This document shows, piece after piece, positions 53,880 to 64,000 of a stretch of 64,000 nucleotides of DNA. The notes beneath the pieces were generated by a model. The model did no database searches. It saw nothing but the letters and a program-made list of their open reading frames with translations, and was not told the origin of the DNA. Position 1 is the first letter of the stretch. The number at the start of each line of letters is the position of its first letter. Source of the DNA: Chamaelirium japonicum. Taxonomy: Eukaryota; Streptophyta; Magnoliopsida; Liliales; Melanthiaceae. The translations under genes and the position numbers were made by a program. The DNA is taken from positions 39,975,949-40,039,948 of the forward strand of contig OX393553.1 of the NCBI GenBank assembly GCA_947650365.1, in the 5' to 3' direction.

Positions 53880-54490
53880 GGGGAGGGTGCGTCGTCCCCG
53901 ACCAAACACCGGCCGCGCCGCACCCCGCCGGCCCCCGCAGCCCCGGCCGCCTACGCCGCCGGCCTCTGCGCGCCCGCCCGCGCCCTCCTCCGCGCCCGCA
54001 GCCCCGGCCGCGCCGCACCCCGCCTCCAGCCCACGCGCCCGCCCACGCCCGCCCGTGCCGCTGTTGCACCGACCGGCTCCGGCCCCCGCGCCCTGCCGCC
54101 CTGCGCCCGCGCCTCCGGCCGAGCCCGGCTCCGGCCCCCGCGCCCCGCCGCCCGCTGCGCCCACGCCTCCGGCCCCCGCGTGCTGCGCCCGCGCCCCGCG
54201 CCTCCAGCCCGCGCGCCGGCCGCCACAGCAGCCCCCGGCCGCGCCCGCGCAGCCCGCCGCTGCACCCGCCCGCTGCGCCCACGCCCGCACGCCGGCCGCA
54301 CCATGCAGCCCCCGGCCTGCGCCCTCCCACAACCCACCATGCGAAGAAGAAGAAGAAGGAGGAGGAGGAGGAGGATCACCTCGCCGGCAGCCCTCCGCCC
54401 TCCACGGACCGGCGGTCTCCTCTCCTCCGTGAACCCCATGGCGTCACCATCTTCATCCTCCGCGGCATCGTCGCGAAGCAAGAAACCCTA
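53880..54490 (-). repeat. GC-rich low-complexity block in the antisense leader
   Basis: About 450 bp of CGCGCCCGC/CCCCGGCCGCG words, then GAAGAAGAAG/GAGGAGGAGG. It matches in position and style the GGCGCGC block of the left element (3966-4250). Alanine/proline/arginine-rich open frames on both strands follow from composition. Confidence 0.7.
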
Positions 54491-54553
54491 GTAGAGCTCT
54501 CAACTCCAAGCCGCCGGGAATTGCCAATAATGAAGAGAAACAAAAACGGGGGG

Positions 54554-54563
54554 CCTTTTAAAG
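54554..54563 (-). promoter_or_regulatory. TATA-like box of the antisense gene, right Tat element
   Basis: Minus strand CTTTAAAAGG within AGGTCTTTAAAAGGCCCCCC, about 80-90 bp inside the 3' LTR and pointing into the element. It is the counterpart of 3366-3373. Confidence 0.65.
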
Positions 54564-54630
54564 ACCTAATCCCACACGAATACGCGACTCAAGTCCAAGC
54601 GCTACGCGTTTCCCGCGAGCGCACTCGAAC

Positions 54631-54643
54631 TTGAGGGGGCACT
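54631..54643 (+). other. Polypurine tract of the right Tat element
   Basis: TTGAGGGGGCACT directly before the 3' LTR. Confidence 0.85.
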
Positions 54644-56911
54644 TGTGGGCATCGAAATTAGCCCACGGGTCGAACCCGATTTTTACACGAAAAATAGGCC
54701 CGCACTCAACGGCCTTCGGGTCAAACCCGACTCGCTCATGCAACTTGGGCCCGCACACAATGGCCCGTATGCGAAACCCGGCCCGCACACAACGGCCCGT
54801 ATGCGAAACCCGGCCCGCACACAACGGTCCGCATGCGAAACCCGGCCCGCACACAACGGCCCGCATGCGAAACTTGGCCCGCACACAACGGCCCGCGTGC
54901 GGACTCGGCCCACGTGCGAACTCAATTCGCGCGCCATGGCCCGACCCAAAGTAAACGGGTCCCACCGGACCCGCAACTCGGACACAAAGAGGGGGGCCCA
55001 CCGGCCCCCCCTTCTAGAAAACCGTGCCCCCCTCCTCATGGAGAGGTGGGGCCGGCCCTAAAAGAAAAGAAAAAGAAAAGAAAAAGAGAAAGAAAAAGAA
55101 AAAGAAAAGAAAAAGAAAAGAAAAGAAAAGAAAGGAAAAAGAAATCAAAACCGCCTCGATGCGGGGGGAGGTGGCGTGGACGTCTACATAGCCGTAGATC
55201 CGCGACGATCCCTCGATCCAACGGACAAGATGACGTTGTGTCGCCATCCGATCCAAAAGTGCAACAAGAATAACAACTCAATCTTTAAAAGATCGAGTCA
55301 CATCTAGCCCGTAACCACCCCAACTAAAAAGGAGGGGATCGAGTTTGTTTCCCCGAATCAGGGAACAATATCTTGATGGTTATGGGGGGAGATATTGGAT
55401 GAAACAAAAAGATTTCAGCAATATCTCCCCCAACCGCCCCCCTTTGCCTATAAATAGAAGGGGTGGGGGAAGGCACAAAGGGTCGGAAAAGCTGAAGACG
55501 AAAGGGCTCTGCAAGAGAAGCTCCAACGCTTGAAGACCGAAGGCTTCACGAGGCACGACAAGCACGTCCTACGGGAATCCTTGGCCCTTTAAGTCCTCAT
55601 CAACGTGAAGACCTTGCACTCGAAGATCAAAGCTTCGACTCCTCGCACGAAGAAGAAAGCTTGGAGAAGAAGACCCGGAGTCGTCGTCATCCCGACTTCT
55701 CCAACGATCTTCATCAACTCCGAAGAAGCCATAAGCAAAGGCCGGAGAAGAAGATCGAAGCCGACAACACCCGTCGTCTTCAACAAAGGCGTCGACTCCT
55801 CGCACGAAGAAGAAAGCTTGGAGAAGAAGGCCTGAAGCCGGTGCTACCCCTGCCGTCTTCGTCAACAAAAGCCGACGCTACAACCGTCGTGCGGAGATCG
55901 GTGCTACCCCCGCCGTCTTCACCAACAAAGCCGGCGCTACAACCGTCGTGCGAAGATCGGTGCTACCCCCGCCGTCTTCACCAACAAAGACGACGCTACA
56001 ACCGTCGCATAGAGATCGGTGCTACCCCCACCGTCTTCACCAACAAAGCCGACGCTACAACCGTCGTGCGGAGATCGGTGCTACCCCCGCCATCTTCATC
56101 AACAAAAGCCGACGCTACAACCGTCGCATAGAGATCGGTGCTACACTCACCATCTCCACAAGAAGCCTTCAACTCCGATCAAGCCAAATACGCCCGGAGA
56201 AGAAGCCAGCCGACGCCACAACCGTCGAGGAAGCCAGAAGAATAAAGAAGCCCTGAAAAAGTAGCCTTCGCCGTTCGAGAAGAAGATCAAGTCAAAGCCA
56301 AAGCCAAAGCCAACGCAAGAAGCCAAAGCAAACGCACCGGTAAAGCCCGCGCCAAAGCAACGCACGTGCCAAAGCCAAGCAACTACGACGGTCACGAGCA
56401 AAGCACCGCACGTTCTAGCCGATACGACGCGAAGTTCGGAAGAACTAAAGCATCGCAAGTCTCTACCCGTCTACGTTCAAGCGCAAGCGCCAAAGCAAAG
56501 CAAACGCCAGAGCCACGCCAAAGCAACGCTAAAGCCGAAAGCCAAAGCCAAAGCCGGCGCAAAAAGCACGATCGACGCCGCGAACCGACGATCAAGGACG
56601 CCGAGGTCGAGCAAGGATCGAGGAAGACACGAAGACCGAGGAACGAAGCCCAGAGCCTCCCTAGCCGAGAGAGCGCGAAGCACGGACGGGACAAAATCGA
56701 CGGCAGAAACTCCTTAGCCTCTCAAAAACCCTCACCCTGTAAAGACCCCTGTCCTGGGCAACCCCTTCAGAGCTCTCGCACGAATACCACGTGGAGACGC
56801 GGATCAAAGGGACCCTCCAGAGGATCTCTCCCACAATCTCCTGATCAAAGAAAATTTGTAATCTCGTGTGATCCGCAATAAAGACGACCCGAATCTTTTT
56901 CAGCGACCACA
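54644..56911 (+). repeat. 3' LTR of the right Tat element
   Basis: 2268 bp, TGTGGGCATC to GCGACCACA, about 21 substitutions and one single-base indel against 32381-34649 by eye. TATA box at 55448-55457. Confidence 0.95.
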
Positions 56912-56916
56912 CACAT
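56912..56916. repeat. Target site duplication CACAT, right copy
   Basis: It matches 32376-32380. Confidence 0.95.
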
Positions 56917-57088
56917 CAACCCTTGGCGTGTTAAGGCTATATACCATCTTTCTTTTGCATTTTATAGTGTGTTGCAGTATGCAACTTAGAGCTTGTCCGG
57001 GGAACCCTACCCTAAAGGCAATCCATGGTTTTTCTAAGGGAAACTCCTTTTAAAAATGGCACATCAAACTTTCTCCTCTCCCTTCATC

Positions 57089-57644
57089 TAGGGCTGCAAC
57101 TTGGGTTGGGCTAACCTCAACCCAACTCGACCCAACCCGAGCTTTAGCATGGTAGGGATGGGCTTTTTAATGTCTCGGGTTGAGTAAGGGTTGAGATTTC
57201 CCAACCCGATCTTGGATTGGGTTGGGATAGGGTTAATCCCTCGGGTTCTGCTTGAACCCGATCTAGTCCGAACCCGAGAAGGTTAAGTATTAAGTAAAGA
57301 GGTTGCGGGTTTTACATTAGGTTAAGTATGTATATGTTTAGAATTTTTTTTTTTTTTAGAATGGGACCCACAACCACCGTTGGGCACATATGCTAATCTC
57401 TCTCCTACATGGCTAATGAAAATTATCGTTAGTTTTGTTTTAGAGAATCATATCCATAGTAAAATGCTAGGATAATACTACACAACTTCTTCTAAAAATA
57501 GTATCATAAGGTAATCTTCGAAAACTGAAAATAAATTGTGATACCCAACCTGATCTTGGATTTTCTCAATCTGACCCAAGATTGGATTGGGTTAGGGTTG
57601 GATTAGGATTGACCACAACCAAACCCAACCCAAGTTGCCGCCCT
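57089..57644. mobile_element. Small inverted-repeat DNA element (hAT/Ac-like ends)
   Basis: The left end TAGGGCTGCAACTTGGGTTG and the complement of the right end AGGGCGGCAACTTGGGTTGG pair over about 22 bp with one mismatch. Subterminal GGATTGGGTTGGG/CCCAACCCAA words repeat. TAGGG-type ends recall the Ac/Ds branch of hAT, but no clean 8-bp duplication is visible. Non-coding. Confidence 0.55.
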
Positions 57645-58099
57645 CCATCCCTGCAAATCGATGCCCAATCAAGCCAATGCATGACTTCAGCAGCATTGCC
57701 GGATCCATCCAGGCCACCATCCGCCAGCTTCTGCTGGCCCCATCCAACCCACCACTGCCGCCTCCTTCCTCCTCTTCCTCCCATTTTTCTTCCTCTTTCG
57801 GCGGAGGAGGCTGAGTGCATCTGCAGGCAGTTCATCCATCGGAGGTCGTGTGATCAACGGGGGCTACGGTGCACTGCATCTCTATCGACCGAATCAGTTG
57901 TAAGTTGGTTGGGCAGTGTAAGAGGAAAAAGTGGAGTAAGGTAGGGAGCGCAAGAATGGAGGAGGCCGCAGTGGATTGCACGGGACCAAATGACGTAGCT
58001 AGCGGGGGGGCAAACCGCACAGTTCTGACAACAGTGGCAGTGGGCATGGGTTGCCGCAGCCCCAAATAATCTGGCTACCACACAGATTCATCAATGACA
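57645..58099. other. Intergenic DNA beyond the eRF1 3' end, no gene seen
   Basis: Mixed composition with a CTCCTCTTCCTCC stretch near 57765. Overlapping short frames on both strands, none with recognisable motifs. Confidence 0.5.
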
Positions 58100-58409
58100 G
58101 GCTCACAAATAATTCAAATAAATACCAAGCATGAAACCAGAGCAAACCAAGTGCCAAACAAACTTGTGCACCAACAGTACAGCAGCACACACACTCAACA
58201 TAGTTAGTTATACTCACACCGCACAACAAAGAGTTGCGAGACTGTCGGTGCTATTATCGACTCTTTCACCTTAACAAAACAATGATATATCGGCCGCAGA
58301 TCTTAGCACCAGTATCGGGGAGGAACACCCGGATCTTCTATGATTCATCATCAAACTCTTCCACCAATTGATCTCTCACCCCCAAACTGCTGGATTCTGT
58401 TCTGTGTTC
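58100..58409 (-). other. Probable second 3'UTR exon of eRF1
   Basis: On the minus strand an acceptor-like TTGAAATCAG precedes 58409. The sequence that follows is exon-like in composition, without long T runs, and reaches a TATTTATTTGAATTATTTGT stretch near 58105-58125 that could hold the polyadenylation signal. The end point is approximate. Confidence 0.5.
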
Positions 58410-58811
58410 CTGATTTCAAGGTTAAGCCCACAAGTTAGAAAACAGACAGCGCAGTTTCATCAAACTTGTTTGTAAATTATGCCACCAGATTTCATATTCG
58501 TCCCTCATTTTTTTTTTTTTGAATAATTTGACACCTGAACTATGATCCCGCTCAATTTTTATCCCAAAAATACCCTTATCGATTTCCAATAAGACCAACG
58601 CATTTTGAAATAATTAACTTATGCTTACTGGGACAAGGGTATTTTTGGAATAGAAGCTGACGGAGGGGGCTAAATGCAGGTGGAGCATAGTAGAGGATTC
58701 AGATTGTTCGAAAAAAGAGTTGAGAGGCTGATATGAAATGAGGTGTATAGTTCAAGGGAGGTTTTTGTAATCAGCCCTTAATTCTTATAGTATTAGAAAG
58801 AAACTACAGAC
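58410..58811 (-). other. Probable 3'UTR intron of eRF1 (402 bp)
   Basis: Minus strand: donor AAG/GTCTGT at 58812/58811, acceptor TTGAAATCAG/GAACAC at 58410/58409. The interior is T-rich on the minus strand near the acceptor side (CTGTTTTCTAAC) and holds an A/T run. The donor is about 112 nt downstream of the stop codon, beyond the 50-55 nt rule for NMD. Confidence 0.6.
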
Positions 58812-58812
58812 C

Positions 58813-58926
58813 TTAATATCTTTTGGACTCCTCGTGCGTCCCCCAAGGAGCATCTCCAGGGACAGCTGGCAAAGCAAGCGCTGGAGTCTCCTGGATCAAC
58901 TCCGGTAAATGGTTGGCTGATTGCTA
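58813..58926 (-). promoter_or_regulatory. Leaky stop context and read-through extension of eRF1
   Basis: On the minus strand the stop TAG is followed by CAATCA, which fits the CARYYA read-through consensus. Reading on in frame gives 36 sense codons (QSANHLPELIQ... ending ESKRY) and then TAA at 58815-58813. That TAA lies one base before the intron donor. A read-through ribosome would thus clear the exon junction complex region. Confidence 0.75.
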
Positions 58927-60237
58927 ATCGGAATCTTCGTAAGTATCTCCGTCATCCGACAGCTCATCGAACGACCTTATATCAAGCTGGTAGCGCAAGA
59001 TCCCGCCGATGCCGCCAAACCCTCGGCAGAACTGCGAGCCCTCCTGAGATTTGTTGGTAACGAACTCGAGGGTGCAGCCGAAACGCTTGTACTCGTTCGC
59101 AAACCACTCCAGCAGAGATGCCTTGTCTTGCACCTCCAACTCAGCATTCACAGCTGGATCACGGAAGTTGCTCTGGTCGGCTTCTTGGTCTTTGTTGAAG
59201 TGCTTCACAATAATTTCCCCGGTAACACCATGCTTCAGCACAAATCGGTTGATATCCAGATTCTCCCAGACGATCAGAGTCTCCACGGCACCCATTTCAA
59301 GGGCTTTCAGTGTGTCGTCCACACCAAATACATACTTTCCAGTGTCCTGGCTTATTTCCTCAAAATACTTCCCGATCAGTCGTTTCTCCTGGATGAACTT
59401 CACATTTGATAAAATCTCTGACGAAAGCTCGATTGCCTGATTGAAACCATTCTCTCCACCATAAGAAACATCAACGACGTTCAGAATTTTAGCCTGCAGA
59501 CGGGGATCGAACATGTCCGACTGGCTTAGTTCTGTTTTGAAATCAGCAGAACCAGCCAAAATTAGCCCAGCTACGTTCGGCTGACTTGTAGCAGGATTTA
59601 TGAAGAACTGGGTGGCAAGCTCAGCTGTTTTCCGCACATAGTTATGACGCTTTTCCATCCGAAGCCTAGCAAATCGCAACGCCGACTGCCCTCCTCTCCC
59701 GTGCTTCTTCGGGAGATCAACAGTGAACTTGTGGAGCACCTCCCGTGTATTACCACTTAACGTGCCAAAAAGGGTTCCATTTCCGTCCATAATTATGAAT
59801 CCGAACTTATCATCAGATTCCAAGAGTTCATTCAGCGCCTCGGTATGAAATTTGTTGTCACAAAGATAGAGCGATGCATTAATGGGCTTGAAAGGCTCGA
59901 AATCTATCGTGACCTTCTTCTCTTTTCCATCGTCGGTGACGATGGTTCCAGTGTACAAAACCAGCCCATTCGGCGGAACCTTGTTGTAAAGTTTCAGCCT
60001 CTGCTGAGCAGAGGTAATGGCACCCAACACGGACTGACGATTTACTCTGCTCTTGATATTCGAAGCAGTCCCATATTCATCACCCAACATCTTAGCGACT
60101 CGAGAGATTTGATCACGTGGCGGCATGATAAGAGAGATCATGCTTGTGCCGTTACCCCTTGCAGATTCCAGTGCCTTGATTAGTTTCTTAATCTTCCATA
60201 TCTCAATGTTCTTATCAGTTTCATGACCATCTGCCAT
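58924..60237 (-). CDS. eRF1: Eukaryotic peptide chain release factor subunit 1 (eRF1), 437 aa
   Basis: It recognises all three stop codons in the ribosomal A site and triggers peptide release together with eRF3. The frame is unbroken and intronless, as usual for plant eRF1 coding regions. Domain N has GTS (about 30-32), TASNIKS (57-63) and YLCDNKF (124-130, the YxCxxxF motif) for stop-codon reading. Domain M has [14 protein letters not shown], with GGQ at 182-184 for peptidyl-tRNA hydrolysis. Domain C (from about 275) binds eRF3 and ends in the acidic [11 protein letters not shown] tail. The start is the ATG at 60237 ([10 protein letters not shown]), the plant-conserved N-terminus; an in-frame TTG two codons upstream is not needed. 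All key residues are present, so the gene is judged functional. The UAG stop and its context suggest feedback control. Confidence 0.97.
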   Translation of the reverse strand: MADGHETDKNIEIWKIKKLIKALESARGNGTSMISLIMPPRDQISRVAKMLGDEYGTASNIKSRVNRQSVLGAITSAQQRLKLYNKVPPNGLVLYTGTIVTDDGKEKKVTIDFEPFKPINASLYLCDNKFHTEALNELLESDDKFGFIIMDGNGTLFGTLSGNTREVLHKFTVDLPKKHGRGGQSALRFARLRMEKRHNYVRKTAELATQFFINPATSQPNVAGLILAGSADFKTELSQSDMFDPRLQAKILNVVDVSYGGENGFNQAIELSSEILSNVKFIQEKRLIGKYFEEISQDTGKYVFGVDDTLKALEMGAVETLIVWENLDINRFVLKHGVTGEIIVKHFNKDQEADQSNFRDPAVNAELEVQDKASLLEWFANEYKRFGCTLEFVTNKSQEGSQFCRGFGGIGGILRYQLDIRSFDELSDDGDTYEDSD

Positions 60238-60282
60238 TTTCAAAAAGCCTCTAGCACACCCAAGAGGTAGATTGATCTACCT
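60238..60282 (-). other. 5'UTR piece of eRF1 with an acceptor-like site
   Basis: On the minus strand GTCTTGTGCAG ends at 60281, 44 bases before the ATG. This fits the 3' splice site of a 5'UTR intron. The upstream exon and promoter could not be placed. Confidence 0.45.
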
Positions 60283-61599
60283 GCACAAGACACTATTAAT
60301 CACAGATATAAATGCTAGTTGAGTGAAATTGGATTTTTTTTTAAGCGTTAACATAAACATAAATAGATGATAAGAGATCACTTTAATATTGCAAAATCGG
60401 TAAACATTAGATATCAAAAGGATAAAAGTATAAAAGAATCGAATGCTCCGCTTTCTACTTGTCATAAAAGCAGAGGTAGTTGGTGATGGCAATTTACCAA
60501 AAGTAAACCAACTATCAATATCAAGGGGGAAATCCAGAGATACAAAAACAAGATTGGCATCTATTTATTAGTAGCTATATAGTTGGAGGTGGAAAAGTAT
60601 GAAATCTCCTCTCGTTTGGAAACCCAGAGGCGCAAAACTGATGTTTATAACAGTGGACATGCATACCTTAGCAGCCTTACCAAGACAGTTGACTAACTTG
60701 TTACAGGCAATAAGAGAAGGCATATACGACTACCACTAGCTTCCTCAGATATAGTACAGGGAATTCATACCGCTGACTTGATAAAATAAGCCTACCACTG
60801 CCTACATCCTTTGCAATTCCTTATGGAGCAGTTTATGGTATACAAAGTTACAACCTATAGTATGTAGCTTCTTATGGAACTACTACTTTGGAACGAATAA
60901 CGATGTTAATGAGTTGGCCGACTTTCCAACTCATCAACAGTGACACAATTACTACTCAAAAGCATAGTTACCAAATTGGAAGTCGGGAAAAATGGCTAGG
61001 GGAGAAGACGGCAAAATCGGGAAAAAGTCAAGAAAGACTGAAAGAGTTGGGAAACAAATGAAAATTTTAAAAATATATTTATATATAGATGTTCCATTAG
61101 GTTTTTTGAGCAGTAATGACAGGGTTATATGCAATTAATCGGGATTAAAACATGTAAATCGGGATTAAAACATATAAATCGTTATTTTATTTTATAAAAT
61201 CAAGACTTTTAAAAAAAAATCGGAAAAGAGTCGTGTCGTAAGCGTTGAATGAACAAGTCATATTTGAATCACGACTTAGTAAAAAATTAGAGTTTTCGGT
61301 AACATAACTCAAAAGCACGATTCCATTGATGCCCACATACAAAGATGTAGATCTGTGGAAACTGGTACTAGTACTACAATATTTAAGGATAGGAAATAAT
61401 CGCCAAGACGGAGCGCATTTGTTGGATCCAAGGAATGGATTGGTCATGTTTAGTTTCGGGAAATAGGTAAAACACCAACTTTACAAGTCATGCAGTGGGA
61501 TTCCCAAATAGCATGATACATGTGAGATAAAATCTGATCATGATTCATTGCTACTGGGTATTAGAAGGTGAGAAGTTCCTAAAATGCAAATTTTAAATG
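60283..61599. other. AT-rich DNA upstream of the eRF1 start: likely 5'UTR intron and/or promoter
   Basis: No protein frame. GGGATTAAAACATGTAAATC and near copies recur at about 61140-61180. The first exon of eRF1 may lie here, but I see no decisive TATA box or donor. Confidence 0.4.
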
Positions 61600-61607
61600 G
61601 TCGCAGA

Positions 61608-61688
61608 CTAAGAAGCACGGACACGGACAAGACACGGACACGATATTTTTCAAAAAACCAGGACACGGACACGTTAGGGGACACGCTG

Positions 61689-61762
<74 letters not shown>

Positions 61763-62177
61763 AGTCTTATATTATGATTTATAATCAAACATAATACTAA
61801 TAATTAACTAAAAAAGTCTCCAACAAACATCATAAATGATTCAAGTGTATAGTTTCAAACTTTCAAAACACAAAAAAACATATAGAACACGCATAAAATT
61901 ATCATCCATCAAGGCCAACGTCAAGTGTTACCACATCATCACCATCGACGTAAAGACCAGGACCTCCATATCTGGCTCATTGATGGAAAGATTTACAATC
62001 TCAAGAACCCCAACATCTTCAAATGAGAAAAAAACATCTCCGGTAATATCCGACATGCTCCAACACGCATCCGACACGCTCCGACACATGTCGAACAACC
62101 TTTCTTCATAGAAGACTAGTTTTCTGGTGTGTCCAACACGTGTCGGAAAGTGTCGGACGAGTGTCGGTGCTTCATAG
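61608..62177. mobile_element. Non-autonomous hAT element with (TA)n inside
   Basis: 570 bp. Ends are CTAAGAAGCACGGACAC on the left and, complemented, CTATGAAGCACCGACAC on the right (15 of 17 alike). The flanking octamers GTCGCAGA (61600-61607) and GTCGCAAA (62178-62185) agree at seven places. The GACACGGACACG and GTGTCGGA subterminal words repeat in opposite directions. A (TA)n tract of about 60 bp fills 61697-61757. No transposase. Confidence 0.65.
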
Positions 62178-62379
62178 GTCGCAAAACGAAGATGGAAATA
62201 TAAAGCTTTGAACACATTTGCTACCAGATGAAAGTTAAAGGGATTGAAGGCCCAGAGATAAATGGGCAGTGGTCCAAAAAATGATTCAGGTTAAATAGGT
62301 GGCAGTCTCCTTTATGTTGTTTTCTATAGAATCTGAATCTCAACCTCAACTTTTGGGCCTCTTCACTTGTGGTGGAGAA

Positions 62380-63010
62380 GGAACATTCTTCCTTGAACAA
62401 CAAATTCCTTGGGCCAGATGGCCTAGCAATATCGTTGTTAATAGATTTGAGATACTTCTTGAGAGAAGGAGATCACGGAGGTTTACAATGACCTACATAT
62501 GATATCGGCATTCTCATTTGCAAAAAAATCCATCAACTTTCCTTGCTCTTCTTCCAATAAACCTTTACGAATCTCTTACGAAGTACAGACCCATCATAGT
62601 GGTGGACACCAACTATATTTGAGAGTTCTAGCTTTTAGGCTAAGGAAGGTGCTGGAAGATGTGGCAGGAAACTCCCAAAGTGCATTATAAAGAGTAAACT
62701 GATTCTAGAAGGGGCATTCATGAGCTTGTTCAATGTGGTCATTCATTTAACTTGCATGGGGTGGTTTACAAATTTGACTTCGAGAACACCTATGATAGAG
62801 TTGATAAGGACAACCCTCTTAATCATCCGTTGTCTTAGTTTTGATGGGAAAAGGTCAAAGTGAATCAAGGATCTCATGAGATTAGCCTTACCACTTCTTG
62901 TTAACGGTGAACTTGCAGCATCTTCGAATATAGTAGGTGGATGAGACAGGGTGATCCTTTTGTCTCCATCGCCTTCGAGAACACCTAAGAAAAACTCTTG
63001 TAAAGGCAGC
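62380..63010 (+). mobile_element. Degraded LINE reverse transcriptase remnant
   Basis: On the plus strand YDRVDKDN (about 62791), LLVNGELAASS (about 62893-62925) and RQGDP (62944-62958) occur in the order of a plant LINE reverse transcriptase. The match is to the VNG...GLRQGDPLSP region, but the words lie in shifting frames with stops between them. The upstream limit is unclear. Confidence 0.5.
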
Positions 63011-63154
63011 AGGAATTTGGTGTTCAAAGGTTTCTTCTCGAGAATGTAAACCTCAAAGGAATTTGGTGCTCAAAGGGTTCTCCTCGAGCATGACAACCTC
63101 TCAATTTGAGTTTATATTAGTGCATATTGTGTATGCATGCACTTTTTATTTATT

Positions 63155-63158
<4 letters not shown>

Positions 63159-63200
<42 letters not shown>

Positions 63201-63244
63201 GTGGTGTTGGTGGTGGGTGGGTTTGTTGGTGGTGTGGGTGGGTG

Positions 63245-63301
<57 letters not shown>

Positions 63302-63323
63302 GGGGGGGGGGGGGGGGGGGGGG
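63159..63323 (+). repeat. Compound microsatellite: (TA)n, (GGT)-rich, (TG)n, G run
   Basis: (AT)n at 63159-63198, GGTGGT-rich 63199-63252, (TG)n 63253-63291 and a run of 22 G at 63302-63323. Confidence 0.97.
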
Positions 63324-64000
63324 TTCTACTCTGTTCTAAATCAAATGCAACAAAGTCCTCGGTTACTGCAAATTATCTCATCTTTCACTATCGATTGATG
63401 GCAAGAATCTTGGATTATGGGACCGAGGCTCCCTTTTTCCTCAAGAAATATTCTGGTGACGAACTAGAATTCAACTTTAAAGAAAAATAGGAGGCTAAGG
63501 CTGGACAAGAAGTGATGTGGTTCACATAAGGAGGAAGAGGAAATAAACATGGGAGCTTTTCTAAAAATTTTAGGATTCCTATTTCGTAAAATACTCCTAG
63601 TTCAAGAAGAATTCCTAGGTAATCCTACTCAAAATAGAATCCTGCTTGAAATATTTCTTTGATGAGTTAGGATATATATAGTCAGTATAGGATTCCATTA
63701 TAAGCTAGGGATCCTACTCAATTAGGATTTTTACATGAGATAGGACTCCTAGATACTGAAAATTTCATGATGAAGTCTTTTGGTCCTAGTTGAGTGAAAT
63801 TGGAGGTCCTAGTTTGAGTTGTTTTTTTTTTTCTTATTTTTGTTGTAGTTTTCAACTATATTTCCGAACAATATTTAGAATCTTAAAGTGGGTTTTGGAG
63901 TCTTGTTTTAGTAGGAAAGTATTTATAGTAGTTTAGCAATATTGTTGGTTAGGGAATTTCAAGCTAATTAGGATAGGGTTTTGGGTTAGCTTGAGAATCC
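63324..64000. other. AT-rich intergenic DNA, no gene seen
   Basis: TAGGATTCCTA-type words (GGATTCC, AGGAATCC, AGGATT) recur from about 63570 to 63750, perhaps a decayed repeat. No coding signal. Confidence 0.5.

Larger units (their letters stand above)
32381..56911 (+). mobile_element. Right Tat-lineage Ty3/gypsy element, broken, with a nested element
   Basis: A plus-strand element of 14,887 bp of its own sequence, lengthened by a 9.6-kb insertion plus duplication. Order: 5' LTR (32381-34649), insertion (34652-44290), primer site (44300-44317), gag-pol (44366-52213), conserved block, antisense gene remnant (53565-52462), repeats, purine tract, 3' LTR (54644-56911). The LTRs differ at about 21 positions plus one indel in 2268 bp, about 0.36 My at 1.3e-8 per site per year. 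It is flanked by CACAT. It is the same group as the left elements but a distinct family. The coding part has about two breaks. Confidence 0.96.

Noticed and set aside
53829-54491. Alanine/proline/arginine-rich frames near the right Tat 3' LTR as a gene
   Set aside because: The GC-rich repeats open several frames on both strands, and they match in position the low-complexity antisense leader of the left element.
58500-58780. A separate transposon between the eRF1 stop and 58410
   Set aside because: CTGAACTATGAT and CTTGAACTATAC words near its ends hint at inverted repeats, but they are short. A 3'UTR intron explains the stretch better, though an insertion within the intron remains possible.
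60238-60243. Upstream in-frame TTG as the eRF1 start
   Set aside because: It is not an ATG, and the conserved plant N-terminus [10 protein letters not shown] begins at the ATG at 60237.

Overview
The window is nuclear DNA of a flowering plant. Three things point to this: an intronless-CDS eRF1 gene with the plant-type sequence, a pair of MIR166 hairpins, and large Tat-lineage Ty3/gypsy LTR retrotransposons with a second, archaeal-type RNase H and antisense extra genes. Degenerate TTTAGGG repeats agree with this. The species cannot be told from the sequence.

Layout. 1-20150: a Tat retrotransposon on the minus strand, running off the left edge, whose gag is split by a young, whole-looking copy of the same family (1185-17936, LTRs of 2074 bp, 5-bp duplication ATCAC). 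20151-32375: host intergenic DNA with a CACTA end, telomere-like repeats, a LINE tail, a TRIM, two tandem MIR166 hairpins (minus strand, about 27454-27714), a Mutator-like MITE and a hAT element with a perfect 8-bp duplication. 32381-56911: a second Tat element on the plus strand (LTRs about 2269 bp, duplication CACAT). A third, gag-only Tat-like element on the minus strand (34652-44290, LTRs 791 bp, duplication ACAGA) is nested in it exactly at the LTR/primer-binding-site junction. 57089-57644: a small inverted-repeat element. 58100-60282: the host eRF1 gene on the minus strand. 60283-64000: degraded repeats, including a second hAT element and a LINE reverse transcriptase remnant.

Two systems stand out. 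First, all three Tat elements carry, between pol or gag and the 3' LTR, an antisense gene with a TATA-like promoter of its own. Two different protein types are involved: a plant mobile domain plus coiled coil, and a Transposase_28-like domain plus coiled coil. A conserved non-coding block lies where the sense and antisense genes converge, and the gag-only element has large arrays of perfect dyads upstream of its antisense promoter.

Second, the eRF1 stop codon is UAG followed by CAATCA, the CARYYA read-through context. An in-frame extension of 36 codons then ends at a UAA one base before a likely 3'UTR intron. This is the layout expected of the read-through/NMD feedback loop described for plant eRF1: low eRF1 gives read-through and protects the mRNA, while high eRF1 gives termination at UAG and decay.

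LTR differences counted by eye, with an assumed rate of 1.3e-8 substitutions per site per year, give about 0.04 My for the inner left element (2 differences in 2074 bp), about 0.34 My for the gag-only element (7 in 791) and about 0.36 My for the right Tat element (about 21 in 2268). These dates fit the nesting order.
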